A DNA stretch of 64,000 nt from Polychytrium aggregatum (GCF_025602895.1 NW_026516256.1:62001-126000); one strand, 5' to 3'; counted from the stretch's first letter, positions 45,535 through 58,484 are shown. Notes: generated from the sequence alone by a model not told the origin. Numbers and translations: made by a program.

Positions 45535-47737
45535 ATGGGACGAAAAAAGATTCGCATCCAGCAGATCACGGACGAGCGTAATCGGCAGGTATGCCGCCGA
45601 GACTTTCAGGATATCTCACGACTCAGACAAACCACCGTTTCCCAACCAGCGGGCGTGAGATGCGGCTCGTTGCGCTGGACTCGACTATTCACTCGTATTA
45701 TTCCGCTTTTGCAATTACCCTCGCCATCGGGCTCACGAAACAAGGTTACGTTCGTGAAGAGAAAATATGGCCTGATCAAGAAGGCATACGAGCTGAGTGT
45801 GCTGTGCGGCTGCGAGATCGGCCTGATCATCTTTAGCCACAACAACAAACTCGTCCAGTACACCAGCAGCGACATGGACCGAGTTCTGCTGAGATACACA
45901 GAGGTATGCTGTTCCTGTCGGGTCTTGAGTCCATCAGCTTGGCTGTGATTTGGATGCTTTCGGTGCCGATATCGCTGCTTGCTGTGGACTGACGACTCTG
46001 CTCTGCTGGATCAGTTCAAGGAGCCGCACGAATGCCGCACAAACGCCGATGTAAGTCGCCGTCCACATTCCAGTCCATTCGGTGCTAGCATCGCTCGAAA
46101 GGCTGGTCGGGCTTTCTTGGGCCGATGGATTTCTGCGATGCCGTTGCTTTGGCGTGATCCTGACCCCTGCCTCTCAGTTCGAGAATCTAGAGAATAACGA
46201 AGTCAAAGAAGATGACGACGATGAAAACTTTGATGCTGGAGCTGCCGACCTGACTGAGCACGGGCCAATTGTGTCGCTGTCCGAGACCCAGGCCGCATAC
46301 CCTTCAGGTACACCATCTGGAGCAAAGTCATCAAAGCCGACCCAGCCCAAGACAGGATTTGGCCAGCAGGCCCGACCCAAGACCGCAAAGGGCACCGAGC
46401 CCCCCAGGCAGCCGTCTCTGCCGCCCCAGCCCATCGTTCCGACATCAACCTTCCCAGCCAATTTGGCAGCCCAGCCACCGATCATGATGGCCCCGATGGT
46501 GGTAAGGGAACTGGGCCTTAGCGGCAGAGCCTCGTTGGGAAGCTTTGGTGAATGTTGGCGTACTCCCTCAGTGTGCTCTTGTGCCAGCTCGTTGGTCAAA
46601 GGCTGCTCATTCGACCAGTCCTCTCTCATCCACAAAGGACGATTAGTGGCTGCTGATGCTTGCGTTGCTGTTCATTCCATAGGGCTATCCACCAGGCCAC
46701 GATCCTACGATGATTCCATACTTTGTTCCGTCCGTAAGTGGACCGCTGTTGTCCTGTTCATTGGCCTATGCATCTGTGCTGCCCACGGCTGCGTGAGCTG
46801 AAACACTCTGTCGACGTTGCAGATGCATCCAATGCCCATCAACCTGTCGCCAACATCCTCCAATCCAGACAGGGGTCGGCCTGGCACTGTCGTTGCTGGG
46901 ATGCCCCAGCATGACGGAGCCATGGCGGGGATGGATCGGATTCCGGTTCTATCACCAGGCTTTCCCGTTGCAGCCGACCCACACGGACATTTGCACCAAT
47001 ACGTAAGACCGACTGAGCGATGGCAGACGAGAGGCAAGATCCGTGCGATGGGTCTCCTGAACAAAACCCCCGGCACATTGTCCCAAACCCCCAGATTGCT
47101 TGTTCTCCAACTAACGGCTGTACTTGCTTTGCGGCGTTGGCTGGATCTGAGGGCAGGCTCTCTCTGCTCCCCCAAATGCTGCATCAGGATACCCAATGCC
47201 TCCAGGCGCTGTTGTCCATTCACCCGCACCCGCTTACTACCCGGAGTACTGGGTGGCTCAAGGAGGCGAGATTCCGGGCCAAGTGGTGTTCACGACGTCC
47301 CCGACCGGAGCCGCTCCGTTTGCCTGGGGGCCCATCCCGCCTATGGGCGAGTACCCTGTTGTCGAGGGACACATTCCCGTCGCCCCGATCAGCAGTCCAG
47401 GTCAGGCGGCCGGGCCGGTGGCTCAATCTGCCGACGATACCGCCGCTGGCATGCCTTCCAGCGATACCCAGGCTTCATCGAGCACAAAGTATGCTTTTGG
47501 TTCGCGCACTCGAGAGTCTGCTTCTGTCGATTGCGCACATCCCGTCCGGCAGAGTGATCCGGCCATGCCCTCTTTGTTCGGACGAACACTGACCCATCCA
47601 GCCCATGCAGGAACCCGCCAGAATCAAAACGCCTGCGAACCCGGTCGCTGTCCGGACCACCGACAGTCCCGCGAGTGTCCCCTCCGACGACGGATTTGTC
47701 AAAGCAGTCCAAACGTGCAAGGCGAGAGAAGGCTTGA
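45535..47737 (+). CDS. MEF2-type MADS-box transcription factor (Rlm1/Smp1-like)
   Basis: Eight exons (45535-45588, 45745-45903, 46015-46050, 46178-46501, 46683-46733, 46823-47002, 47157-47488, 47611-47737) give 420 residues. The MADS domain is complete: [18 protein letters not shown], split by an intron, then [20 protein letters not shown] and [20 protein letters not shown]2-like extension ([20 protein letters not shown]) follows, which places it with Rlm1/Smp1/MEF2, not SRF. An acidic patch and long Pro/Gly/Ala-rich activation-type region come next; the tail is basic ([11 protein letters not shown]). In yeasts Rlm1 is the target of the cell-wall-integrity MAP kinase. The last acceptor could also be at 47601; both give the same frame. 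Confidence 0.9.
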
Positions 47738-48202
47738 TTCCGCCCCCGTTGCAGCAGCGATGCGCTCTCTGGTAGCCGGGGTGTCCAAAGACTTGTTGGC
47801 CACTGGCGCGGGATCGTGTCCGGGACGATCTGTGTTGCAGAACGAAACGGAGGGCAGTGCTTGTGCTTTCGGGTTGCTTTTTGGAAAATACACATGTCGC
47901 ATTGACGGTCGGTTGGCAGCCACCCACTGTATTTTGCACCGGTTTCTTCTCTCCCACGCTCGCGCGGCCCATCTCGGACACCTCCAATCACAGTCTCCCG
48001 GCTGCGATTGGCTCGATCCGCAAACAGTGTCCGTGCTGCCCTCTTTTCGCCCATCGCCAGCCCGTCCGCCTCGGCCTTGGCTTGCCCTGGCCTGTCCGTT
48101 TTCCCTGGTCTCCGGTCCTGCAGCGGAAGTCGATGGGCAGGATTATGGCTGTTCGCTGCCGCCCCATCTGTCTCTAGTCTCTCCCACCCGCACCATCGCC
48201 GT
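47738..48202. other. Intergenic region upstream of the PXA-domain gene
   Basis: No gene or clear element is seen in these 465 bp, which lie between two genes in the same orientation. Confidence 0.5.
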
Positions 48203-51200
48203 ATGAATCGCAGCTGCATGGTCCAAAACACACCCACAAAGCCTAAGCCGCAGCGGTATTCGTCCTCGCCCGTGGTTGACGGCCAAATCGACAAGCTCCT
48301 TCACCTCATCCTGCGCGATTTTGTGCAGTCCTGGTACTCGTCCATCTCGAAGGACCAGGAGTTTCTTCAGCAGCTCCTCGACTCCATCGCCTTTGCTGTC
48401 AAACAGGCCGAGACGCGGCTGGCTTCCGTCGACTTTGTGCTGCTCGTCTGTCGGGACCTGCCCGAGGTCATTCGTCGCCATGTCCACGATTACCGCCAGT
48501 GTAAGGAGAAGCTGGGCACCGCCTACGGCGGCGGTAAGTCGATGGAGGAGCTCTTTTTCGGGAGCCAGCCCCACTTTGCGTTTACGTCTCCGTCAGCCGA
48601 GGCCGAATACCTCCGCAAGGTGGTCGAGACGCTGCTGGAGCTGCTCCTGCCCAAGGACGAGTTCAAGAGCGACTGTCTCCGCATTCTCGTGCGCGAGATT
48701 CTCTCGGTCACGGTCATCGGCACGGCAATCGACACCATTGCCGAGCCGGACTATCTCAACCAGCTGATTCTGATGGTATGGTATGGTGTGGTGTGGTGTG
48801 GTGTGGTGTGGTGGCGTCGAGAGCGGGCCAGAGTCCCATGAATGTCGATGCAGATGCAGCACCGCCATTCGCTCCATCCCGATGCTCCTATTGCCATCGC
48901 CGTGCCCGTGGCTACAGCCATGTCGTCGTCAGCATCCTTGCAGGCATCAGTGTTCGCTCGCTCGCTCTTGGCTCAACAACTGGCTCGTTATTTCTACAGG
49001 GCCTGCAGCATCTGGAGCGCCAAGATGCCAACGAACCCGACCTCGTGGCGCCGCCAATTCTCATATCCTCACACGACCTATCAAACGACCAGGCTTCGTT
49101 TTACAGCAGCAACACCCCGTATTTTACCGCCGGGGAGAGCTCGCACGGTGAGAGCGGGCCTGACTCCGAGTCCGGGTCGGAGTCGGATGCCGTAGTGCCG
49201 AGCATGACTATGCTCGGGACAAGAAGACAGTCCGAGAGCCGAAAGAAGCCCGATCGCACACCCTTCATCCGCCGCAACCGGCGCTTCGACGGACGCCAGA
49301 TCTTTCCGCGTAAAGGCCCGGTGTCGTCCAAAGCTCGAGCGATGCAAGAGGAGCGCGACCACATAAACATGGAGCGGACTTTTACCCACACCATCGTCTC
49401 GGGCCTGCAAAAGATGACGGCCTCGGGTCTCCAGAAGATGACCGTGGGCGGACTCGAGCGGATGAGCATGGGCTTCGACAAAATCAAAAACATTGTCGAT
49501 GGAGGAGGCAAAACCGGCTCCAAGCGAGACAAGAAGGCTGCCGCCGCAGAGTACAACCGGTTTGGGAGTCTGCTCGACGACGTGGGCACCAAGAAACCCA
49601 AGCGCCGTGCCCCTCGCGGCCTGGGTCGTCGGCGTGTGTCCACGGGCTCCATGAAGCGATCGGCCAGCAGGATCGACGAGCGCGGCAGCAACACGGGATC
49701 GACTCCACCGGTCCTCAGCGTAATGCCTCTCCCGAATGAAAGCTTCCTGATGGCCCCCTCCTTTGGCAGGCGGTTTTCTGGATACCCCCACACGAACGGA
49801 TCGCACTCTGACACCCAGGCGACCTACCACCCCACCACCACCGAAGAGGACAACTCCGAAGTCGAGAGTTATTTGGGCTCGGCATCCGACCACGAGCCCC
49901 TTCCCTACCTGATTCCATCGGTGGATCCGCTCATGGGCATCCTGCCGGAATCCGAGGACGCAGCCGATTTAGATTCCGACGATGAAGGCAACGAGGTCGA
50001 GCAGCAAGGCGGCCCGCCGCTCATACTAGATCCGACGCCGGAGCCTCCACACAACGACACCGTCGAATCGAACAAAAGCACCCTCATGGCGGTCCTGAAC
50101 GCCGCCAAAGCCGTTTGGAACCTTTACAACAACGCCTCTTTCGGCCCATGCCAGCTGGGTCCAATCAACGTCACTCGCTACACCGGCGAGCAGCTCGAGA
50201 AGCCGACACTCAACATGCTGCGAGAGGTGATCTTGGGCGGAGACGAGAGCACGCTGCTCAGGCTCATGGGATACCTTGATCCTGTTGTCAACGTGCTGCT
50301 GAGACCGGCCATGAATCGGTGAGTCATGGAGTGGGGGGGGGGTGATCCCAAGGTGTGCTGCGAATGGTTGTCGACAAGTGCGCATGCACTGTCAAATTTG
50401 GCGGGATCGCAACAGCATGCAACCCGGCCATGGTTCGTTGACTTATGGAATGCCTGCCCTGGCCGAGAGCCGAGAGCCAAGATTCATCGACCCCTGTTGC
50501 CAGTCGACTGATCCCGTGCACGTCCCCGTCTGCATCAATCTCACCCAGGGCAATCATCGAAGGCATATATTTCCTGGTCTCCGAAAACACGATCGCAGAG
50601 TACTTCCGACTTACGCGCGAGTGCTTGTGGCCGAATGGGATCTGGGCCAACTCGCTACCGCCTCGAAGTGCAGCTGAGAAGCTCCAAACCAAACGGCAGC
50701 TGACCGAGTTTGCATTTGATCGATTGTTTCCGCGTAAGCATTATCGAGGCCTTGCTGCCTTGGGCCAACTGGAAACAGCTGGGATCAACTGTCCATGCAG
50801 GGGTCGTCCATATGCGAATTAGATCCGAATGCTGAGTGCGTGAGTTCACCCGGCCCCACTGTAGCTCCCGTGCAAACCCATGCTCACACATTTGCCTTTG
50901 CCCCCGTCTGCGACCATCTTGGCTCGGCTTTGCCGGATGCGACCATTGGTTCCGACAGCGCTGATTGTCCGCGTCCTGGGCCCTGCGCTCATTAACGAGC
51001 GCCTGCGTGAGCTGATCGAGATGCTGCAGTACAAGCAAATCAACAAGCAGCTCATCTTCATCCTGATTGATCTTATCCTTACCCATGTCGCTACCGAGGT
51101 TGTTGACTACACCAACTGCGTCAACACCGAGCCCCAGAGCGCCCCCAGCCAGGGCAGCCATCCCGACCCGGTACCTACCGCGCCGCTCGAAGTGCCTCTG

Positions 51201-51620
51201 TCGTCCGGCTTGTCTCCAACTCTGCTGCACAATCCCTTACAAGAGCTAGAGTTCGATGGCCAGCTCCCGCAGCTCGATGCCACGACCCCGCAATTGATTA
51301 TCCCGATCGTGTCCGAGCCCATCGCTACCAGTGGCGAGTTCTCGGAGCACCAGAACGAGCAGCCATGGATGCAGGACTACCGTCAAGGAAGCTCATCGTC
51401 ACTGATCCCCTCCGACACCGAGCCCGGACCCTCCGATACCAATGTGCCTGACCAGAACTGTCAGTCCGATGCTGATGGCAAATTCTTCGACTTGGCTTCC
51501 GTTGGGCTTGGCGAAAGCAGTCTCGCCCTGCAGCGAAGCACAAGTCTCAACGGCGTGAATAGCCCTCCTCCCGTGAAGCAGAAGCGCAACAGCTGGGACG
51601 TCAGTCTCAGCAGCACATGA
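48203..51620 (+). CDS. PXA- and nexin-C-domain protein
   Basis: Four exons (48203-48775, 49000-50318, 50549-50733, 50959-51620) give 912 residues. Residues 25-190 form a PXA domain: VDGQIDKLLHLILRDFVQSW, LPEVIRRHVHDYRQ, and ending DYLNQLIL. A long disordered middle is rich in Ser, basic and acidic stretches (SGLQKMTASGLQKMTVGG, KKPKRRAPRGLGRRRVS). The C-terminal nexin-C-like region holds VSENTIAEYFRLTRECLWPN, AAEKLQTKRQLTEFAFDRLF and ERLRELIEMLQYKQINKQL. PXA plus nexin-C normally flank RGS and PX domains in SNX13/SNX14/Mdm1 proteins; neither is seen here. Such proteins sit at ER contact sites. No membrane helix is visible at the N-terminus. The first donor lies at the edge of a GTGTG repeat. 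Confidence 0.82.
48776..48814. repeat. GTATG/GTGTG pentamer repeat overlapping a 5' splice site
   Basis: Two GTATG units and then about six GTGTG-type units. The first GTATGG is itself the donor of the intron after residue 191. Confidence 0.88.
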
Positions 51621-52331
51621 GCCCGTGCAGGCAGGTCGTCGAGTGGCAATACCGGCTCCGATGCATAGCACGCCGCACATCAAGCTCGCTGCCGCTCTGT
51701 GCTTGCTCGATGTTTTGATATAGCCAATCGCTCATGAAGGACCTCAGTCTTCGATCGTCCCCATTAGCCGACTGTGGCGAGCAGTCGTCGTCAGTAGTCG
51801 CTGCCACAGCATCTCTTGCGGCTCCCTGAGCCACCACGAGCCATGGTTGATTGCAAGTTGCCTCACTTCCCTCCAACTCCAATCGTTGTACATATGTAAA
51901 CTAGAACCGTTTCGTTGGTCTTGCTCCTTTTGTTTCCTCTGTCCAGCTTCCTTTCCTTTGCCGCTAAATACATCTGATAGTAGACGTCTCCTCGCTGTGC
52001 CCCCGCCAGTTGCAAAACGGTGTCGCTGGAAACTAATTGGGATAGCGGCGTGGGAAGACCATGCTGTGCTTTCCCTGTCCTCCTGCTCAGCCATTGTTTC
52101 TATGATTGGGGACAGTCGCAACGACCAGATGAGGAGGACTGACCATCCCGGCTCGACCCCTCATCAACATTTGCCACAGAGTGCTGATGTTCCTCGTCTC
52201 TCTCTTTCACGCCGTATCCGCTCGCCACCCTCACCTCCGCTTTCACACAGCACCACCGCTTTCTGCATTACCATTCCACCATTGCTTTGCACCTCCTCCC
52301 TTTGTCGTGCCACCGTAAAAAGTGCCCTCCA
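51621..52331. other. Intergenic region upstream of the cyclophilin gene
   Basis: About 700 bp without a supported gene. Pyrimidine-rich stretches before 52332 look like a fungal leader. Confidence 0.5.
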
Positions 52332-54304
52332 ATGGCCAAATCAACCAAGCAAGAGATCCGGCTGACTGGCGTCATTGCGCATTGGGAATATCAATATGCC
52401 AAAGATTATCTGAGAGTAAGCGACACCCACATCGAAGGGATGCTGCTCAGCATCGCTATGCAGGGCTGTGTCGATTCGGGCTAATTGGTCTGGTATCCTG
52501 ATGCTCCCACACCCGCTCGATTCCGGGTCAAACTGCTGGGTCGGCGTCTTTCCTCCCACAGAGGTTTGGCTATTCACAAAACGACATTCAAGTGACGCAC
52601 AACCCCATGCACTACTTTGACTTTGTGGAATATCGGCAATATCTGAAAAAGGCAAGTCCTTTAGCAGCGCACGCAGCACAGCCGACTCCGGCTTCTCCTC
52701 GTGTCCAAGTCCAGTCAGTTGCCGGCGGTTGGTTGGTTGGGCACGTCAGCTCCAACTCTGATGCATCCAGCTTCGCTGTCGTCGAACGAACAGGACCACC
52801 CGCACATCGTCGATGCGCTCTGCGACTCGGTCATCGTCCAAGACGGATCCAAGATATTCAGCCTGCAGCAGTTCCAGAGACATGCCTTGGAGCGATACCA
52901 CTACCGAGATAGCCATGGCAAACCGACAGACGAAGAAATCCGGATGTACGAGGGACTCGCCTCGGACGAGTTTCTCGAGTACATGAGGAATATCCGTCAG
53001 TCCAAAGGGTTGGTGAATGCTGCATCCGGTATCCCTCGACGCACAGCCAGGATCGCAGTCGTATGGACTCGAGCGAATGCGAGGCAGTGAAATGAGAGAG
53101 CAGAGCAGCCCCACTGCACGGCGCTCACTCGTCGGCTTGATCGCGGTCGTTTTCCAGGAGGACATTCGTGTTCCTGGATATTGCGCACGATATGGCAGCA
53201 ATAGGCCGACTGACGATCGAGGTATGTGCATGCGACTAGCTCGGGTATTGCTAGTGCCGTGGGAGAATAGCAGGAGCAGCAGACCAGCAGCGGAGACGAT
53301 GGCGTGCTCGACGCATAGCTGTGAGGACGATGGGCTTAAACTGCGACAGCCAGAGTGGCCACACCACTGCAGTCTCTGCATCCCTTTGGTTTTTCCTTGC
53401 GACTCTCTATCACACCGCCTACCGCCGATTCTCACGGTTCCACTGATGCTGATAACTGGACGCCTGACGAACACAGCTCTACAGTGACATTTGTCCCAAA
53501 TCCGTGGAGCACTTTCTGGGCTATGTGAAAGGCAAGTCTGTGGGCGCATCACAGGCGTGGTGCTGCTACCGAGGCAGCAAGTTCACCAGATGCATCAAGA
53601 ATGGCTGGCTGCAAGCTGGAGGTGAGTTCCGATTGCACGAGGCAGCAAACGAGACACGATTACGGAGTATGCCGGCAGCACTATGGAGGTATCTCGACGA
53701 TATGGTTTGTCGTATTCACGAACAGCCATGCTTGGTTGTCCTTTCGGCCAGCACACTGACTGATGTCGTCCCTTCGTTTGCGAACATACCAGAGTTTTCA
53801 ACCCCTGAGAAGACTGTCTTGACTGAGCCACGGCTGGAAGGTACAGTAGCAAAGCATAGGCGCGGGCAGAGCACGACTCGGGTGGCTCTGGACTGCTCTC
53901 AGGGGCCGAAAGCCAACTTCCAGTATCCGAAACATGGGGAAAGCATCCTGAGGATCGAGCGGCGACACTGACACTGCACTCTGCACATCCTCCGGCTGCT
54001 TGCACCAACGCTTACCGGGTCTCCCCTGCGACGTGCAACGGCACTGCCACCAGATGAGAACTTTATAGTCTCGCATATCCATCGGGGCACACTTTCGTTC
54101 GTGAACCGAGGGCCCCACAGCAACTTCTCCTCTTTCATGATATCGCTGGGCCCGATGCCGTACTTTGACAAGAAGTATGTCGCCTTTGGTCGTGTTATAG
54201 ACGGCGGTCCGACCCTCAGAAAAATGGAACTTGCCGAGACCAAGTTTGAACGGCCAGTTCTGGATCTGACGATCTCGAGCTGCGACGAAATCCGGCTTTC
54301 GTGA
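52332..54304 (+). CDS. PPIL6-like cyclophilin
   Basis: Eight exons (52332-52415, 52562-52655, 52771-52999, 53158-53221, 53477-53621, 53654-53688, 53795-53840, 54054-54304) give 315 residues, close to animal PPIL6 (about 310). The N-terminal 135 residues are the family-specific domain (start MAKSTKQEIRLTGVIAHWEY). The cyclophilin domain reads FVFLDIAHDMAAIGRLTIEL, SKFTRCIKNGWLQAGD, LEDENFIVSHIHRGTLSFVN and YFDKKYVAFGRVIDGG. Catalytic Arg and Phe of active cyclophilins (FHRII, QFF) are changed here (FTRCI, SSFM), so isomerase activity is doubtful. PPIL6 belongs to ciliary gene sets in animals. Exons 6 and 7 (35 and 46 nt) were placed by phase and are the least certain part. The next gene downstream is also cilium-type. 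Confidence 0.85.
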
Positions 54305-54763
54305 TGTGCAACCACAGTGCATCCGGCCTGAAGTCGGATGATCTGTGGGCTTGCAGACGATCGGCCGTGCGGCTGATTCCCGGTCTTGGTTGGCAATCGC
54401 CGCTGCGTTGCAGCCTTGGGGCATGTTCTTGAATACACAGGGTCAATCTCCATGAGCGCCGGTCGACCGGCACCTACTGAAGCACCAGTATCGCTGTTCT
54501 CGATGAGCGTGTATCCGGGACACATGAAAGTGGCCAAAGATCACTCACTCACACACTCACTCACTCGCAGCGGGATGTCCCAGTTCATTTGGATTCGGGC
54601 ACATGTGCGATTGGCCCGGCGGGGCATCGAATGAACCCAGAATACCAAAGCACTCCGTGAACACGTCTCTTTTTTTTGCAGGCATGCGACCGGCTCGTTC
54701 GGCTGCCGCTTTCTTCAAATCTCTGTTCGAGCGGCAGGTATTCCTGCATCCTCACGAGACGCG
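54305..54763. other. Short intergenic region
   Basis: About 460 bp between two genes in the same orientation. A short CACTCACT run is near 54542-54568. Nothing else is seen. Confidence 0.5.
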
Positions 54764-57700
54764 ATGCTTTCCCAGCCATTCCTCCGGCACAGCGATCCGG
54801 CGCCAAAGGCCGTCACGACCAAAGTCAAGAAGAAGGCGCAGATATCCCCGGCGCATCAAGCCAAGATCGCGGTGGTGAAATTGAACAAGACCAAGGAGTT
54901 TGCAGATGACTCCTCGTCCGAGGAGGGAGAGGAGCAACCGGACAAGCTCCAGGAGCGCATGGAATGGTCGCTCCATGACGATATGGGGCTGGAGGTATGA
55001 GCCGCGTTCCCGAGGTGAACAGACACGGCTGGCGACGACCGGCTCGAGGGCAGTTGATCTAACCTTGAGCAATTCGGATCCCGCCCTCGAACCGCCAGCT
55101 GGAAGACGATACCGAGCCATCGGTTGAGCAGGTTGGGTACCGATATACGCGTCTGCAATCGTGAGAGTTTGGTGCACGAAAGCCTACAAAGCAGCGAGAC
55201 AGAGATCCTGAATGACCAACGGCTCCTGCGCTGATACAGAAGGCATCCAGAAAGACGCGGATCCAGAACGAGAGCGACGGACGAGCACCGATTCAGAAGC
55301 CCGGCCATGGTGGCCGTACCAGCGAGCCGTTCGACTGGGGTGCATACAAGAAGCTCAGGGATGCAAAACAGGCTGATGCCGCTCCCTCTGTCGAGGGTCA
55401 AAGTCAGGACGCCGAGTATTCAGACGCTCGTGGTGAGTGGTTGGGCTTTTGCGAGCATGTTCAACACTCCTGTGTAGCAACTGCTTGACGATTGCTTACT
55501 GTTCGCCGATGGCATATGCGGCCGTGGATCCACAGCGGATTCTCGTGCTGGCGGCCAGGGCACCGCAGGCGCCGTCAAGATGCTCGGTCCGCAAACCAAG
55601 ATCATCGAGCTGTCGAAAAAGGTGCGACACACTCTGCTGCCTCGTCAGCTATACGGCCGGCAATGAATGACCCGAGTTGCAGAAGCGCTACCGCTCTGGA
55701 CTAACAACGCTTCTCCTTGGCTGGGTAACAACGCCTTCAGGCCCGAAAGCTCACCATGGCCCTTGAGAAGGAGCGTGGCATAAATGCCTCGCTTGCTGCC
55801 AAACTGGAGGTGAGACTGCTCTATTCAGATCACTGCAAGTGGAATGACAACAAGGAGTGATGTCAGCATATCCTAACACTGTCGACGACAGGAAATACAG
55901 CGGCAGCTGCAAGTGCAGAAAGAGGAAAAGATACAGCTGTGCTCGGCCTCGAATCTCGACCAGCTCCATATTGAGATGAGAGGGGCCAAGGAGAAGCTGA
56001 GTCTGGCGACACGGAAGCTGGAGGAGGAGCGTATCCAGAACCACAGCGCCAAGGCTGAAATCCGCCAGCTCCAGAAGCTTCTGGCGCAGGAAATTGGAGA
56101 CGGCGTTCCGATTTCCCAGGTTTGCGTCGCTGTGTCCGCCGAGCTGCATCTCACACGTCATGGTTCCACGTTAGCCGGGCCAGTCCGGATCTCATCGATC
56201 CAACACCAAGCGAATACCCATATCTCTTCATTCTTCAGCTCATCGAAGGAAGTCCGTCATGGAGAGGCCGGTCACAGCAGATTGCACTGCTGAAAGTATG
56301 TGAGACGCATGGCGTGCGAGGCCATGACTGCATGTGTCGCAGCGATGTGCATGGACTCTAACGGCCAGCCACGCACCGCAGGAAAAGGTCCGGGAGCTCA
56401 CCCAGACGCTGAGCAATCAAGTGGCAGCACCTGGTTCCGGGGTCTCCCCAGCCGCACCGTCCTTGGGCATCCTGCCTCCAGGGCCGCTGCCTCCCAGCAG
56501 GACCATGTCGCGGCAGAGCTCATTTTCCGAGTCGCCGAATCTCGATTCCCACGATGCCAAGCACCGCAGCTCGATCCGGAAACTGGAGAAGGGGCGAAAA
56601 CAAGAGCACGAGAAGGCACTCGAGGAGCTCGAGGTCCAGTGAAAAGCCGCCTGGGGTCGATATGCAGCGGGGAATCGTATCGCATGCTGTGTGGAACGGG
56701 CACATCTCAACCCAAGGGATGCATATTCGTCCATAACAGATGCTGCGTCGAGACCAGGCCGATGCCAAAACAAAACAAAGTGCCCTGATCTCGCGAAACA
56801 AGTGAGAGTCTTCCCATCTGCACTTCCACCTTGCATGGCAAAGTGGCGCTTGCAACCGGTCGTCAGCGGAGCTGCCTCTGCCAGCGATTGACAGCCAGTT
56901 ATACTGCATCGAATCGCCAGGATTCTCGAGCGCGACACCAAGGATCTCAAATCAAAGATCGGGACGCTGCTCCAGAAAGCATCCAGGGACGACCAGCTTA
57001 TCAAAACACTGCAAGACGAGCTCAAGAAGCTGAAGGTGGGCTGGATGGGAGGGAGGGTCGGCCCGATTGGACTGGATACGACCAATGCAGCTTCTGATGG
57101 CGATCGGGAGGGCCAGGACCGAGCGAGCGGCTCAATGACTCGGACCGGTCAACACTGAGCAGGAGCGACACTCCAAGAAAGACGACAAGCTTTACGACAA
57201 TCTGAGAAACATCTGCAGCGAGCAGGTGCGTGGGCAGCGACTTTGTGCAAGGGCAATGCACTCCGAACTTGCACACGGACATGCTGCACGGCGACCGAGA
57301 CTGTCCGTGAGCGCTGGATTGTTCCTGGGCTGAATCCATCCTCGTCCTGCGCTTCTGCTTGGCATGTATTGGATCGCAACGGCACAGGAGTCGCAGATCT
57401 CGGAGCACGAAAGAACGATCGAGAGGCTGCAACGGGAGGTCTCGCAGATATCGCTGCGCTCGGTTTCGTCTGCCCAGCCAAACTCAAGCCCATCGCAGTC
57501 GTCTCCACCGCTGTCGCTGCCAAGCTCTGGACCAGGTTCGATGTGCTTCCAAGCGTGCGCAAGACACACTGGGTCTGTTTGGCATTGCAGATGTGAGGCT
57601 CCGGGCCGCTCAAACGATGCCGATCTTGCCCGCCAACTTGCCTCCGCAATGCAGGCCATGATGTCGCCGTGATGGGTCTTGACTCGACGATCCGGAGCCT

Positions 57701-58484
57701 CAAGGTCGAGAATGACAAACTACGCGAGCTTCGATCGGTGCTCGAAGGCCGCATCAACACCGTCGAGGGCAAGGCAGCCGAGCTGGGTGGGTTTCTCGTT
57801 TGCCACTGGGCTCAGTCAGCACATCTGCAGGCCAAAACGAGATTACAGCGACGTTCCCACGACCATCGCGACGATCGTCGGCTCACCCCTGGACCGTATT
57901 TCTCGATCGCTTGGACCCCCAGCGAACGAACTGCGCCGAGAACGACGACGGAACGCAGCGGACACCAAGCGCCCGCCTCCAAGCGAGCCGCTGGCAGGCG
58001 AGGTGAGCAGCTCCTCTTCATCCATGACTGTCTCAGCGAGGAGGGGTAGTGCTGCTGGCCTCGGCAATATCTGAATCCTCACGCCGCGACAGATCGACAA
58101 GCTGCGGGTCAAGCTCGAACTGGCCAAGGACGAAATCGAGGCCCTCAAAGGTGGGGAACGGCAGCGCGAATGATTCCCTCGGCACGAACTGGTTTGCTCT
58201 GGAGTGTGCATGCCGACAGGACCCGCTGCTGTTGGGTCAAGCAGCTCGCAGAAATCCTTTACCCACCCACGCCCAATCCGAGGCAATCGGCCATGTCCAC
58301 CAAGTTACTCGTTTTATTGAACACTGTTGCCGTCTGTCGCTCGCCAGTCACCAACCAGCTCTCCCTGCAAAACAAAGAGAAAGACATTGCGGCCTTTACC
58401 GAGATCATCGACCAAACGAGGGACACGTTCAAGCGCGACCTCGAGCGCATGCAGCAGCTTCTGCGGAGCAAATCTAGCGGCTGA
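54764..58484 (+). CDS. CCDC13-like ciliary coiled-coil protein
   Basis: Fifteen exons join in phase (54764-54994, 55099-55160, 55251-55432, 55536-55621, 55741-55809, 55892-56119, 56239-56295, 56382-56638, 56921-57035, 57163-57225, 57388-57535, 57655-57786, 57842-58002, 58093-58150, 58378-58484) to 651 residues, near the size of animal CCDC13. Family strings: GTAGAVKMLGPQTKIIELSK, ARKLTMALEKERGINASLAA, LIEGSPSWRGRSQQIALLKE and the C-terminal ERDTKDLKSKIGTLLQ. Most of the protein is heptad coiled coil broken by Ser/Pro linkers. CCDC13 is a centriolar satellite protein needed for ciliogenesis. The N-terminal four exons (KKKAQISPAHQAKIAVVKLN, SEPFDWGAYKKLRDAKQ) are less conserved. Several acceptors were chosen by phase alone. 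Confidence 0.8.

Noticed and set aside
49081-49893. Two long minus-strand frames
   Set aside because: Antisense to the large exon of the PXA-domain gene.
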